Assembly: GCF_025024155.1 (NCBI RefSeq)
Contig: NW_026251739.1
Location: 326,660-390,659, forward strand
Direction of reading: 5' to 3'
From: Gamsiella multidivaricata
Lineage: Eukaryota > Mortierellomycota > Mortierellomycetes > Mortierellales > Mortierellaceae
DNA: 64,000 nucleotides
Shown here piece by piece: positions 11,335 to 22,620 of the stretch (positions are counted from its first letter, which is position 1; the number at the start of each line of letters is the position of its first letter). Position numbers and translations under genes: made by a program. A model generated the notes under the pieces. That model was given only the letters and a program-made list of their open reading frames with translations, searched no databases and was not told the origin of the DNA.

Positions 11335-13384
11335 CAGGTGATGTCGTAACGGGCTGGCTTCGACCTGTGAGAAAAAAAAATTACAACGTCGGTGAGCCAT
11401 AGGAGTGTAGGATTGTATGCTTGCACATCTCTATTCACAGATCTGTATGGGCATGTGCGCGTCGTGCATGGTTGGTTGGCTCTAATAGGGCTGTTTTCGA
11501 GCGCACTTCAGTATCCATGGCATATCTTGTATCAATATTTGTATCCGAGCGAGTCGTCCACGGCCTATCTTCGTAAACAAATAAGCAGCACTTGGTAATA
11601 GAGACGTTGGATGGCGGGAGATGATGAGGGGGGGTTTTTTCCTCCTTTTTCGGAAAATGGGGTTCTAACACGCCCAGAAAGCGAAACGACGGATTGGTTC
11701 CCTCCTAGAAGCGAAAAGAGGGTAGGAGCGGACTGACTATCGCCGCTCATAACAGATTTCATTAGCCTAGAAAAATGGGTAATAGACTATAGGCGAGATA
11801 AGAGGGTTGCGGTGGACTCGGAACTACAGATGTCCAAGAACGCACGCACCAGGGCTTGATTCTCAAATATGATTGGCTGATTTTTCTCATAAGATACGCG
11901 TTTCTATACGACTATTATTAAAAAATACCCCTCTGCTGCTTTTTTTTTTTCGTTCGTAGCATCAAGGGCCTCTCCGGGCCAGGTCTCGAAACTGAAGTTG
12001 AAGAACATGACTTCGGCACCAGTGGGGTACAAGTTCAAGACGAACGCACCAATGAAATACTCGGTCAAACCCGTGCTCGGGGTACTGGGACCGGGTGAAT
12101 CCATCAAGATCTTTGGTATGTATTCGTTGTTTATTGCCTTGACGCATACAATGCAGTCTCTCTAATGCGGAGATGGGTGGTTTAAGTCCTGACAACCTGC
12201 TTGGTTCCGTTGGATGAAAAAAAAAAAGTACGATCTGACAGCTGGATCAGTCCACAGGACAGGTTCCTTCTGCAGAGCGTCGATTTGACAGAGGAAGAAG
12301 GACGCTCGTTGGATTCTCGTAGCGTAAGTGGACGTCCCCGCCTTTGACCCAAAGGATATACTGTGTTCAGCGTCCTTTGCGATCCTGTACGTTGTTACTG
12401 CTGCTGACGAACCCCGAACCTCCGCTGGTCTGTTCGCTTTTATTCAATCTATAGTGGAAGACCTTGGATGCGAAACGCTTCCTCGAGAGCTACATCCCCT
12501 GCTCCTCAACCTCCACACTCTCGTCTGGCGACCTCGAGGATGATGCTGGATCCATTTCCTCATCCTCTGCAACATCCTCTGCCGCGTCCTCTCCGTCCTT
12601 CCACGCCTACGACCTCAGTCGTGCAAGCCAGCAACAACAACGTCCCCGTCAATCACAGGTCTTTGAGCGCTGGCAGTATTTTGAGGCAACCCGACCAACG
12701 ATATCGATCGGCGGGCTTGGAAGAAGGTTATCCACTAGCTCGTCTACCTGTTCGTCCGCAACTTCTTCACCGAGCACCTATCCTACCTTGTTCACGAAAC
12801 CCCTCGAGTCGTCGTCGTCGTCATCGCCGTCGACTCCTCCAAGTCCAGCATCGACGACGCCTACGACCGCGTACTCCTCAAAACGCAGCTCCGTCTCGTC
12901 GAATTATCATCGGCAGGTCATTACTTCGACTATCAAGGAGGAGCCCGCAAACATGGGCGCGGGATCGGGATCGGGATCGGGGCCCTCATCGGAGCCAACA
13001 CAGCATTTTCTCTCTGAGCTGGGATTCTCGAAGAAACAGGTCTTAGGAACAGTGTCGAGGCTCAGGATTTTTCAACATTATAGTATGAAGCAGGCACTGC
13101 TGTGGTCGTTGGTCTGTCTGTTGCTTGGGATGCTGATGCCGTTCGATCGAATGACAGATATAATGGGGAGTGGGAGGAGCCGCGAGAGCTGGATGAGTCC
13201 AGATACCAGCGACAGGTACAACATGGATACGGAGGATGCCAGAGAAGATGCCGTGCAAATCTCGATTGCTTCGTCCGAAAGGGAACCTTCTGGAATAATG
13301 GATCTAAAACCATCGTTCGAGTCAAATGGGTTCTATCCAGCAAGCACAACACAGCAACATGAAGTGGTAGAGGGAGCAGTATAA
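11020..13384 (+). CDS. MSP/VAP-domain protein with C-terminal membrane segment
   Basis: Resembles VAP/Scs2 proteins, ER-anchored tethers whose MSP domain binds FFAT motifs at membrane contact sites. Exons: 11020-11101, 11960-12115, 12229-12323, 12455-13384, giving 420 residues. The MSP fold is assembled across exons 1-4: LRISPQQFQF, then KLKLKNMTSAPVGYKFKT, NAPMKYSVKPVLGVLGPGES, and QDRFLLQSV. A Ser/Pro/Thr-rich disordered linker follows (about 125-300). A hydrophobic segment MKQALLWSLVCLLLGMLMPF (about 322-341) probably spans the membrane, but about 80 residues follow it, so it is not a strict tail anchor as in VAP. Intron 1 is 858 nt, the longest in the window, and contains C14 and A39 homopolymers. 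The first exon is chosen because it restores the first MSP strand in phase. Partner proteins cannot be inferred. Confidence 0.82.
11153..11166 (+). repeat. Poly(C) run, 14 nt
   Basis: Fourteen consecutive C in intron 1 of the MSP-domain gene. Runs of C or G this long are rare here; the other is G12 at 18221-18232. Confidence 0.85.
11294..11332 (+). repeat. Poly(A) run, 39 nt
   Basis: Thirty-nine consecutive A, the longest homopolymer in the window, inside intron 1 of the MSP-domain gene. No target-site duplication or element body is visible beside it, so I read it as a mononucleotide microsatellite rather than a retroposon tail. Its exact length may be unreliable in an assembly. Confidence 0.85.
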
Positions 13385-13471
13385 ACGAAGAACACGTTCG
13401 TTGTATAAAGTATCGCGCATTAGTCATTAATAAATGGCATTCTCAGCTTCTCTATGCTTTCCTATGTAATA

Positions 13472-16400
13472 TTATCGCTCGTGCTCGTCTTCATCATCTT
13501 CGTCCGACTCACTACTTCCAACGCGCCCAAAAATCGCACTCTTCATCCTTGTACCCAGGCTCATCTTCCTCCGAGAAACCACCTGTGATTTTACCCTCCT
13601 ATCGTCCTTCGGCACTCGTTCCTCGAGTCCAGTACCACCACCACCGCCGCCAAGACTCAACGTCTGCAATCCATGCAAGGACGACGATCCCCCGGTCATC
13701 GACCGGCTCCTTGACCCCCACAGCCCACTGTCTGCATCAATGATCTTCGAATCAAAATCGCGTCGATCATAAAACCTGTTGTTTGCGTTCGTCTCGGATC
13801 CGAGTGCCTCCAGCTGCGTATCCTTAAACCCTGCTTCCGCGACCGCGTTCTCCACAAACGAGTTGCTACGTGAAACCGCAAACGGATGAACCAATGGCTG
13901 GCTGTTGTGGAACTTCCTACGGGAGATCGAACCCAGGCTGCTCCTATCTCCGGCGCCATAGACATGGTTCTGGCTCTGAGATTTCCTGGGCATTCCCATC
14001 CGAGGAGCCTTGCTTCCGCGTGATGACGAAGAATAGATCGAATTGCGTGTTGAACCAGGTCTGTGGCTTTCGATTTCTCCCCCTGATCCACCTCCTTCTG
14101 CCAGATTGGACAGGCCATGGGCATGGCTGCCGTTACTGTACCTCGCAAAGCTGCCATGAGAGCTAGATGAGCGCATGATACCCGACCGCGAGGGACTGCC
14201 ATAGTGCTGCTGCTGGATATATGAATCTCCATCGTCGTCGTGTACTGATTCTGGCAAGTCGACAACTGGGTGAGGTTCACAGTCGTGTCGCTCGATTCCC
14301 TGGTCTTCCTCTTCCTCTTCCTCTTCGTCGTCTGTTTCGCCCTCGACTCGGATATGGAACGGAAGTGGGATGTCCTTAATTGCGCGGAACTGACCACAGT
14401 TGTTCAGGTGTTCGTTCTCCAAGCGGAAGAAATTCCATTGCCAGCGTCTGGATGCATTTCAAATGAAGAGGATACCGTCAGATTACAGTCACACAGCAGT
14501 GTAAGGGGCGCATCACATCCACAGACGAAAAGACATATCCGCTTACCTGAGGACCTCAAGGAACGCCAAACTAAAAGACAGGATCACCACGTTGATGTTC
14601 ATGGGAATCAACCTTACCACCCACGAGAATCGTCCAAAAAAATCTAGCACAATCGCCATATAGTACACCCAAGTCCTCGAATACACCAGCTCCTGTCTCA
14701 GGAACGGGTGTCCATACGCGCCTCCACCATGTTTTCCAAACCGAAACAATCCCCAATCCATGTAGACATCCCACGCAAACGTGTACACACTTGCGAAGAA
14801 CGAGAATATGATCCAAGCAACTTTGAGCCGAGTTCCTCCATAGTGTCGGTACGAAAAATAGATGAACAGGTTGACCAAACTGGCAGTGTATTTGCCCGCG
14901 TTGAGCAAATGCGGGAACCATTCCAGTGTGTCTCGGTAACGTCGCAGGCACTGCAAGAAACGGAACCAGGCTGGCAGGGCTGTCACGAAGGGTGTAATCC
15001 ACATTTGACTCGTCGAACATGTGCTTCCTAAAATACATGCGTGCAAGGTATACCTGTGTTAAAACATCATTGTTTTGGTATTTTGCTTGTCCTAGCATCC
15101 ATAGATAAACCCCCCGCGGTCAACACAGATATAGAACACATCGGCCTTACCAAGGTTAGTCCATTGCTGAGAGTAAGCGCACATAGCAAATTCGAACTGT
15201 TCCATCGAGTATGATAGCGAATTCATTTCATCCGCCAGAAAGAAGTCTCTGAACTCGACTCTGTAGTATCCGCTGGCAATGATACGACCAATGCTTGAAA
15301 TAAACCATCGACGTGACGTGAAGTGTGCAATGGGCAGCGGACAAAAGAGGACTGCGGCTATGATGGACATCAGGATCAATGGCCAGTACGCAGTCGTTAC
15401 ATGCGCCGTTAATTTGGATCCAAAGTCAAAGTAGACCGCCAGTGTTAACAGTAACAGGAAGAAAATTGGGAGCTATTGAGACGGATTGAAAAGCTGTTGA
15501 GTTAATAACTAGGAAAAAAAAAAAAAAAAAAAAAAAAAAGAGCGACAGCGTTGGAGTTAAAGAGAATGCTACCCGTACCTCAAAGTACTCATGAAAGTCC
15601 AGATTGTCGCGCGGATCAAACTCGAAGATGAACTTGTAATTGATACGGGACTTTGCCCAGACATACATGTTGATGCCAAAAAGACACGCGAACATGATAG
15701 TCAGGAACAACCCGCCATAGACCAATAAAAGACTGTCCCAGTATGGAATCTCTGTAGGCATCTCATTTGAGAACGCTGCCTGAAGGGCCTGAACCATAAG
15801 CGGTGCAGCCAGACCCAGGTAAAGCCCGATTCTTGTCGCGGTCAAATGATGAGTCTAGTCGGTAAATGACAAGAGAAAAAAAAAGGGGCTATTGGTACGC
15901 CGATCCTTACTTTTCTATACTGTCTCAAGGGCATCTGTTTAGAGACGACGCCTGACTCACCCGACTCTTGAAATCCGGTATCCTGAGTTTGGCCATACCT
16001 CGCCGCCTATGGCCCTTCTCGAATGTGTCAATAAACACATCTTCAGTCTCCTTGATCAAATCCTCGATTATACCCGAGGTCATAAACGTCGCAGGCTTGA
16101 TTTTGGAGTTCAAGTAAGACTTGGACGCCTTCCACCCAGCAGTCTTGTCAAACTTCTTCAGGATCTTTGCGAACCCAGTATGGTTCAAAACCTTATAGTT
16201 CTTGATCATTTCAAGACTGCGGTAGAACTCGTAGAGTGCAGCCTTGATTCGCGTTCGCGCAACTTTGTGGTTCAGGCGCTGGCGCCGATGTTCTTCTTCC
16301 TGCAGAGTCATCTCCTCTTGTTGGGCCAGGGCAATAGGGCTGAGTTTTGGATTGGCACGGAGATGCTCTCGATAGCGTATCCCTTGTTCGGGATCAAGCA

Positions 16401-17811
16401 TAAGATGACCGGTCGATGAAGTCGCGTAGCCAGTGCCGGGAGGTTGCTGGAACGACCTTCCGGAAGGTGTGATCGTCACATCTTCCGTGACAGTAGTATC
16501 GACGCGCATCAGATTATCAAAGCCATTTCGGACCCTTGACCATTCTGCAACATACCATCCTTGCTCTGCTTCCGCCCTAGCCTGCAGTGTACAGTTACAT
16601 TATGTTGAGATAGCAATTTGTTAGCATAATCTTTGTGGTTATCGTGTATGTTTCGTATGCTTATTTTCTTCTTACCATCTTTTCGTCATACCGCCGCTTC
16701 CACTCGTTGGCGACATAGAGCTGTTGCTTGACGACTCTCAGCTTGGTTACTGCCTCCAACTCCTTTTCTAAAAAAATTACAGAAGAACAAACAAATCAAG
16801 TAAATTTGTGTTACGGCATTGTGCAGATATGCAGATATGCAGATCAACTTTAGTGAATAAACAACACAGGAAACTAAAGATGTTACGCCTTGCGACGAGA
16901 GAATCTTACCTCGGTAAAATTTGTTGACCATCTCAAGCTGAGAGTCAAGGAACTGGAAAAAGATCTTCTCCTCTGGCAGTAGTTGTTCAAGGACACTGTC
17001 AAAGTCATTCTCGTCCACTTATCGTAAGCGGGGAAATAATAGGGGTTCATTGACAACAGAGACATGTTAATATTTACACTGTTTTGCCTGCAATGGTCAC
17101 GCGAGAGCTGCATCGGGCACGACGGCAGAGCAAAAAGGTAAATAATTTGATACCTTGGATCGTTCGAGTTCGAACTGGCGCCTCAACAGGGGCAATGATC
17201 GTGAATCGTCTTGAGATGTGCTTCAGAAGATGCGCGCCCTGGGATCTAGCCGCTTGACTGAACTGCGATACATTCGAGTCCGTCTTGGATGTCTTCAAAG
17301 GATGGCCGGGGGTTGTTCCTGACGAGGATGTGGTCTCGCTATGCTCGCAGAGAGTCGATCCCCCGTGTCCCGATCGATCATTGTCCACGGGAGCTGAAGC
17401 AGGGGGCGGAGGAGGAGAAATTTGGATGGTTGAGTAGTTCCTGGCATGACCTCGGTTCCTGGAGAGAATGGGTGTTGCTGCGCTCGTAGTTGTAGTGGCG
17501 TTCGGGCTGTTTTCGCTGGAGTTAATTGTCTGTGGTGTTGTACCGGAGGGTGATGAGAAGGAGGACAGCTGAGGGTTATATTGGATAGTAGGGGAGTGAT
17601 CTGATGAGGACATCACACGTCCGCCCAAGTCCGCTGCGTCGAGCAGGTACGCTGGAAGTTTGCTATTTTCTGCTTGGATAAATGCCTCTGCCTCGAGCTG
17701 GTCGAGGGCGTGCTCGATAGCCTTGAGGAGTTTTTTGCCCTGCTTGTAGTTGATATAGGCCTTTCTCCATTCTGGTACGACCTCATCCTGGAGGTATTTT
17801 GCAAATTTCAT
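13472..17811 (-). CDS. SYG1: SYG1/XPR1-type SPX-EXS membrane protein (phosphate exporter family)
   Basis: SPX-EXS family: the SPX domain senses inositol pyrophosphates and the EXS membrane domain exports phosphate in animal XPR1; yeast SYG1 is the fungal namesake. Nine exons, right to left: 17154-17811, 16910-17017, 16676-16767, 15961-16581, 15911-15934, 15579-15854, 15151-15472, 14547-15027, 13472-14447, giving 1185 residues. The SPX domain opens [20 protein letters not shown] and continues [13 protein letters not shown], but is interrupted by about 150 Ser/Thr/Pro-rich residues before its later helices ([19 protein letters not shown] and [13 protein letters not shown]). EXS hallmarks are [20 protein letters not shown] and [14 protein letters not shown]. 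The last 310 residues are a Ser-rich, acidic tail. A 24-nt microexon (MPLRQYRK) joins SPX to the first membrane segment. Transport direction is inferred from the family. Confidence 0.92.
15514..15539 (+). repeat. Poly(A) run, 26 nt (poly(T) on the SYG1 strand)
   Basis: Intronic homopolymer between SYG1 exons 6 and 7; on the coding strand it is a T tract following the donor. Similar A/T runs recur in many introns of the window. Confidence 0.8.
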
Positions 17812-19236
17812 GGTTTGAAGGGCAAGGCTGGCTGGATGCTCCCAAAGAAAAAAGAATGAAAGTGTGAGGAACAAACTGCTGAAGCGGGCAAGAACAAAAA
17901 AAAAAAAAGAGAAGAAAAAGAAGAAAAGATGTCGATGATGAATGGGGGATACGGAGATGATATGAAAGAGCAGGGACAGAGAGAACTCAAGAGTGCTCGA
18001 GGGCTGCTGTGCAGTGGGCAAGGTGAGAGATAATGAGGGAGAGGTTGCTATGGGGGAGTCAAAAAGGAAAGGGTGTCGCGTGAGTAGGACATAAAAGGCA
18101 TCTAAAAGTAGGGGGAGGGCGAAGGCACTCGCAGGCACAAACAAACAACGCAGCAGCAGCAGCAGCAGTTACAGCAGCAGTTACAGCAGCAACTGTCACA
18201 GCAGTTACAGCAGCAACGCAGGGGGGGGGGGGAAGTAAACCGTTGACGAAGATTTTTTTTTTTCTGCTGCTGTGTATGTTTGGTGTGCCAAGTAACGGAG
18301 CGGAGATTGTGTTCAATCCAGAGCCTCAGGGGTCAAGCGACCGGTCAGGAACCAGCCTAATAAGAAGGAGGTGGCACGAAAAATAAGGAGAGAATAGGTA
18401 TGCTGACAACGACGGAATGAAGGACGATGACGAGTGAGGAAGGGGAACGAGAAAGAGAATGAGAGAGAGAGAAAGAGCTGATTTGATTAGATGCGAATCA
18501 GATCGGATCATCCTCAGTTCTCTCCATGAAGTCATGGAGTATCTTTCTTTTCGCTGACAGAGTCTAAGAGAGGTAAGGTCCAGGGCGGTGTTTTCTCCTG
18601 GCCAATCATGTCGCGCCCCTGGCGTATCTGAGCGTCTTGCGCGAGCACACGTGGAGGAAGACTTGTCTCTCTCTCGCCCGTCTTTTCTTCATTTTCGTTT
18701 TAGGATTGACACCATCGTTACAGCAGCTTTATCCGATTCGCGTAAGAAGTTCCCCACGGTGGCAGTAAGTCGACAGATGGAGTCCAGGTGGACAGAGTTT
18801 ACTGCTGTGGCAAGGACAATGCATAAAAGATCAAATTTCTCAGAAAGATACGGCATACACACTGGACCCATGCAGTCATGCAGTCAGGCCCTGCGCCTCA
18901 GATCGGTGTAGATGTCGTAAATGATAAATACTTCTGCCATCTGGGAACGGTCCACACTGTGCGGTTGCTTTTCTGCTTGGAGTTGCAATGGATGATGACG
19001 ACGAAAGAAGGACATCTTTCCCTTTGAGATTCTGTTATCACCCAGATTGGACCCAAACCCATCCATCTCTCCAAGGAGAACAAGAAAAGTGTTCCTGACG
19101 TGGACCAGGACCTGGCCTGAATCTTTTTCTCTCTCACCTCACTTCTCATTACATTCCTTTCTCATTCGGTATAACCTTTTGTTTTGTTACTCCTTTCCCT
19201 CCGTTCCACATACACTTCTTCTTACATTTGAACACT
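17812..19236. other. Divergent region between SYG1 and SMS-like gene
   Basis: No gene seen in 1.4 kb. Contents: purine-rich leader sequence of SYG1 near 17880-17930, the CAG/TTACAG microsatellite and G12 run, and a pyrimidine-rich leader before the SMS-like ATG at 19237. Both promoters should be here. Short overlapping open frames show no family motifs. Confidence 0.5.
18151..18232 (+). repeat. CAG / TTACAG microsatellite followed by G12
   Basis: CAG repeats mixed with TTACAG and TCACAG units run from 18151 to about 18218, then twelve G (18221-18232). It lies about 340-420 nt upstream of the SYG1 start, probably in its promoter or leader. One frame reads as Gln/Leu-rich peptide, but it has no start and no flanking coding sequence. 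Confidence 0.8.
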
Positions 19237-20437
19237 ATGAGGCCCTGGATGGAGCGCTTCAAGCGCTGGTTCTTCCGAAGGTACAAATTCACGCGGCAAA
19301 GTGTCGGATGCACCGTGCTAGTCATCATCATCTTTGGCTTGACCTTGTACTTTATGGTAAGCATATTGTCCTGTGCACCTGTGTCACCATAGCAGCATTC
19401 ATCCTGCTAATGCAGTCTATCTTTCTTTTCACATAACTCTCTAGAATGTCATGGCTAATGTCGCCTCATACCTATCCCCTGACAATACTGTCGTGCCAAA
19501 GCTAACCGACAGGCTCTTTGAGGCCATTCCGTCGATACAACTTCTCTGGCTGACAGATCTTGCGGATGCGCTCATGTTCGTCCCGACTGTCATACTTGTC
19601 CTGACCCACTACCGTCCTCTCTATCTCCTCTGCAAGGTCCTCTTGACCTGGGCACTCTGCAATCTCATGCGCATCACCACTGTCGCCATCACTTCCTTTC
19701 CAGATCCACGCAGCGGCTGCATGCACTCTACCGGCGAATTCTTCACCACCTTCCTTTTGCATCGGTGTGGCGACTGCATGTTCAGTGGACACACCGTCAT
19801 CTTTGTAATTTCAGCATTGGCCTGGACAAGCCATGGCTACCATCGCTTCCCGCACCGCTATCGCTGGCTAGCCTGGATCTGCTTGGCGTTCGTATGGGCT
19901 CTCTGTATTGGATCAGCTCTCATTGTGATTGCGAACCGCGCGCACTATACCGCAGATGTGCTGGTAGCGTTCTACATCGCGGGCGGCAATTGGTTTATCT
20001 GGACCTATATTTTTGACCACTACATCGAAGAAAAAGGTCGACTCACAGACCTGACGAGGCCATGGGGTGATGGTCCGGATACAAGACCTCATATTCAGGA
20101 GCGTGAACACAGGAAGCAAGCAGCTGATCTTGAGAAGAATGCGATGGCAGCTGAACAGGCACGCGAGACGCAGATGCAACCATCCGTGACAGAGATACCA
20201 ATCACCACCAGTACTACCAACAACGCCATCAATGCCCAACCTTTAAACAATGGTGTCAATGTAGCAAGTTCGGTCGGTAACACAAATAACCGGCGGTCAA
20301 ACAAGGACGTCACTCTAGAAGGAGAGGCAACACGAGTCGTCCAGCCGCCATTCATGCAGGAGGAGGAAACATTGGGCGAAGCACTCAGGGACCCTAGGCT
20401 GTTGCCTGGAGAACCCTACAACGCGGTAAATACATGA
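19237..20437 (+). CDS. Sphingomyelin synthase-like phosphotransferase (PAP2_C family)
   Basis: Multi-pass enzyme expected to transfer a phospho-headgroup from a phospholipid to ceramide in Golgi or plasma membrane. Exons 19237-19356 and 19445-20437 give 370 residues. The first exon supplies a basic N-terminus and the first membrane helix (VLVIIIFGLTLYFM). Catalytic motifs of the SMS family are intact: RCGDCMFSGHT with His156, and HYTADVLVAFY with His207 and Asp211, together the His-His-Asp triad. About six hydrophobic helices are visible. The tail from about residue 250 is hydrophilic, rich in Asn/Thr, and probably cytosolic. There is no SAM domain. Headgroup choice (choline, ethanolamine or inositol) cannot be read from sequence. 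Canonical fungal inositolphosphoceramide synthase (AUR1) is a different PAP2 branch, which makes this gene notable. Confidence 0.88.
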
Positions 20438-21644
20438 TAAATATAGCTATTTGTTTATCCACCAGTGTATCGAATATATGCCAATGATTATTGTGCTGAG
20501 AACCATAATAAAAGAATATCAGACTATCTATGGAGGAAGGACGACTAAGAATGCCTAAAATGTCCTCATGTCAACCACTGAGTGAAGAATCACCAGTGCC
20601 ATGCCAGTGGAATACCATGTATGAAGAGACACAGCCCAATGAGAACGCTTCATATCGTCTGGTGCCCAACAGTGACAGAACAGTGTCTGCTACGCCTTCG
20701 TTGTCACATCCCTGGACCTATCCTAATCTGGGGTGAAAGTACCCTTCCATCGGAGCGGATGCAGAGAAAAAAAGGAGTCCTCAGCTTTGGGCCAGAAGGA
20801 GTGAGAAGAAGACGGTATTGCATCTTCTCTTCAACGTCGTCCATGCAATCATTGCGACATATCCCCGGGTGCACAGCAAATATAATCGGGGCAAAGGGGA
20901 TGTGATTGCCCAAAACTAAGTTCAAACTAACCTTCACCTATAAAAAAAGTCTTTGTGCTATGCATTTGAACAGAATTGACATATCGCATTCCAAACGGGA
21001 GAGTTGTTAAGATCAAGCATACTAAACCACCTAATCGCCCATAATAAAAACGGCATGCAGGCTGATGTTACGTGGATGAAGTAGCTTTGATGCTATGAAT
21101 GTTCTCCATCTCCATCAAAATCCCAGATGAGTATAGGCCGCTCTTGTCTCAATACTTGAAAACTCTCAGCGACGTTCGAGGGCGATTCGAACAAACATAG
21201 TGAACATGTCTACAGGGAATGAACAGTGCCATTAGATGCGTGATCAACCTGCGCATCAGCCTTGCTAAGCCTAGAGAGAATGGTTTAAGATGTCTCGTAT
21301 CATCTTTGCTCCCTTCTAGGGCTGTGTCCAGCCTGATCTTCATTTCCCAAACCCAAAAGTACTGTAGTCACGCCTCTTTGGCGGCCGGGAAGAAACAGCT
21401 CAGAAATTTGCAACACTCCTTAAAGTCATTAGAGCGCTCAACAGACGGGTCTTATATATCGAGACGCCGAATGCAAATTTATGCGCAGGATCCCACTGCT
21501 TGCGCATTTTTATTTTTCCCCACTTGTGTCTTCGGTTGCCATCTATCGCCCAAACAACTCGCACCACAAACGAAAACATCATTTGTTATCGTTCAATTCT
21601 GCCACTCTCCCCCGTCATCCCATCGCACCGTCATCAACAGGACC
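20438..21644. other. Intergenic SMS-like to MADS-box gene
   Basis: No gene supported in 1.2 kb. An AATAAA lies in CATAATAAAAG near 20506, about 70 nt past the SMS-like stop. Candidate open frames (for example 20530-20736 +) lack family similarity. A T-rich stretch and CACTCTCCCCC just before 21645 look like the MADS gene leader. Confidence 0.5.
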
Positions 21645-22586
21645 ATGGGGCGCAAGAAGATTCAAATCAAGACTATTATGGACGACCGTAACCGTCAGGT
21701 ACGAGAAAACACAGAACGGAACATCTCTCTCTCTTTTATGATGACTTTAGTGCCAACACTTCTTCGCGTCGTATCAACTCTCTTTAGGTTACGTTCCAGA
21801 AGCGAAGATTCGGCCTCATGAAAAAGGCCATGGAACTTAGCGTCCTTTGCGACTGCCAGATCGGTCTTATCATCTTCAACTCCAACAACAAGCTGGTCCA
21901 GTACTCGTCCCATGATATCGACCAGATTCTACTTCGGTACACTGAGGTAAGATGACGGCCGCTCTCAGTCTCCCTAGTATTCCACAGCTTGCCTTTAACC
22001 GTGTGGGGCCAACTGAGCGATCAAATGAATGGAGTTGAGAGCAGGGAAGTACAGGGATTAACACTGGGACTCATGGTTGGTTGAATAGTACAACGACACA
22101 TGCGAAACATACACCAACAAAGAGTTCCTCAACCTTGGGAACAACAAGGACGAGGACGAGGACGAGGACGGACTGTCCGTGGCGGGCGATGACAGGAGTA
22201 AGCTGTCGGTGACACCGCAGCCCCAATCAGTAACACCCCAGACCCACAACACGCCTGCTCAGGCACACATGCAAACGCCGCCCCAGCAGCAGATTCTTCA
22301 GCACACCCCATCCTCGCTCCCACCCCACATGCCCCGGAGCCCCTTCCAAGTGCCATCCAATGTCGTCGTGCACCCTCAACAATATAATGCGATGCCATAT
22401 CAGCAGCAGCAACAGCAGCTGGACCCACAGTATCGTCCGCAGGGATATCCACAGCATCCCCAATACCCTACTCACCCACAATATCAGCAACAACAGCAGC
22501 AACAACAGCAGCAACAACAGCAACAACAACAGCAACAGCAACAACAACAACAGCAACTCTTCCTCCAACAGCAACAGCAACAGCAA

Positions 22587-22620
<34 letters not shown>

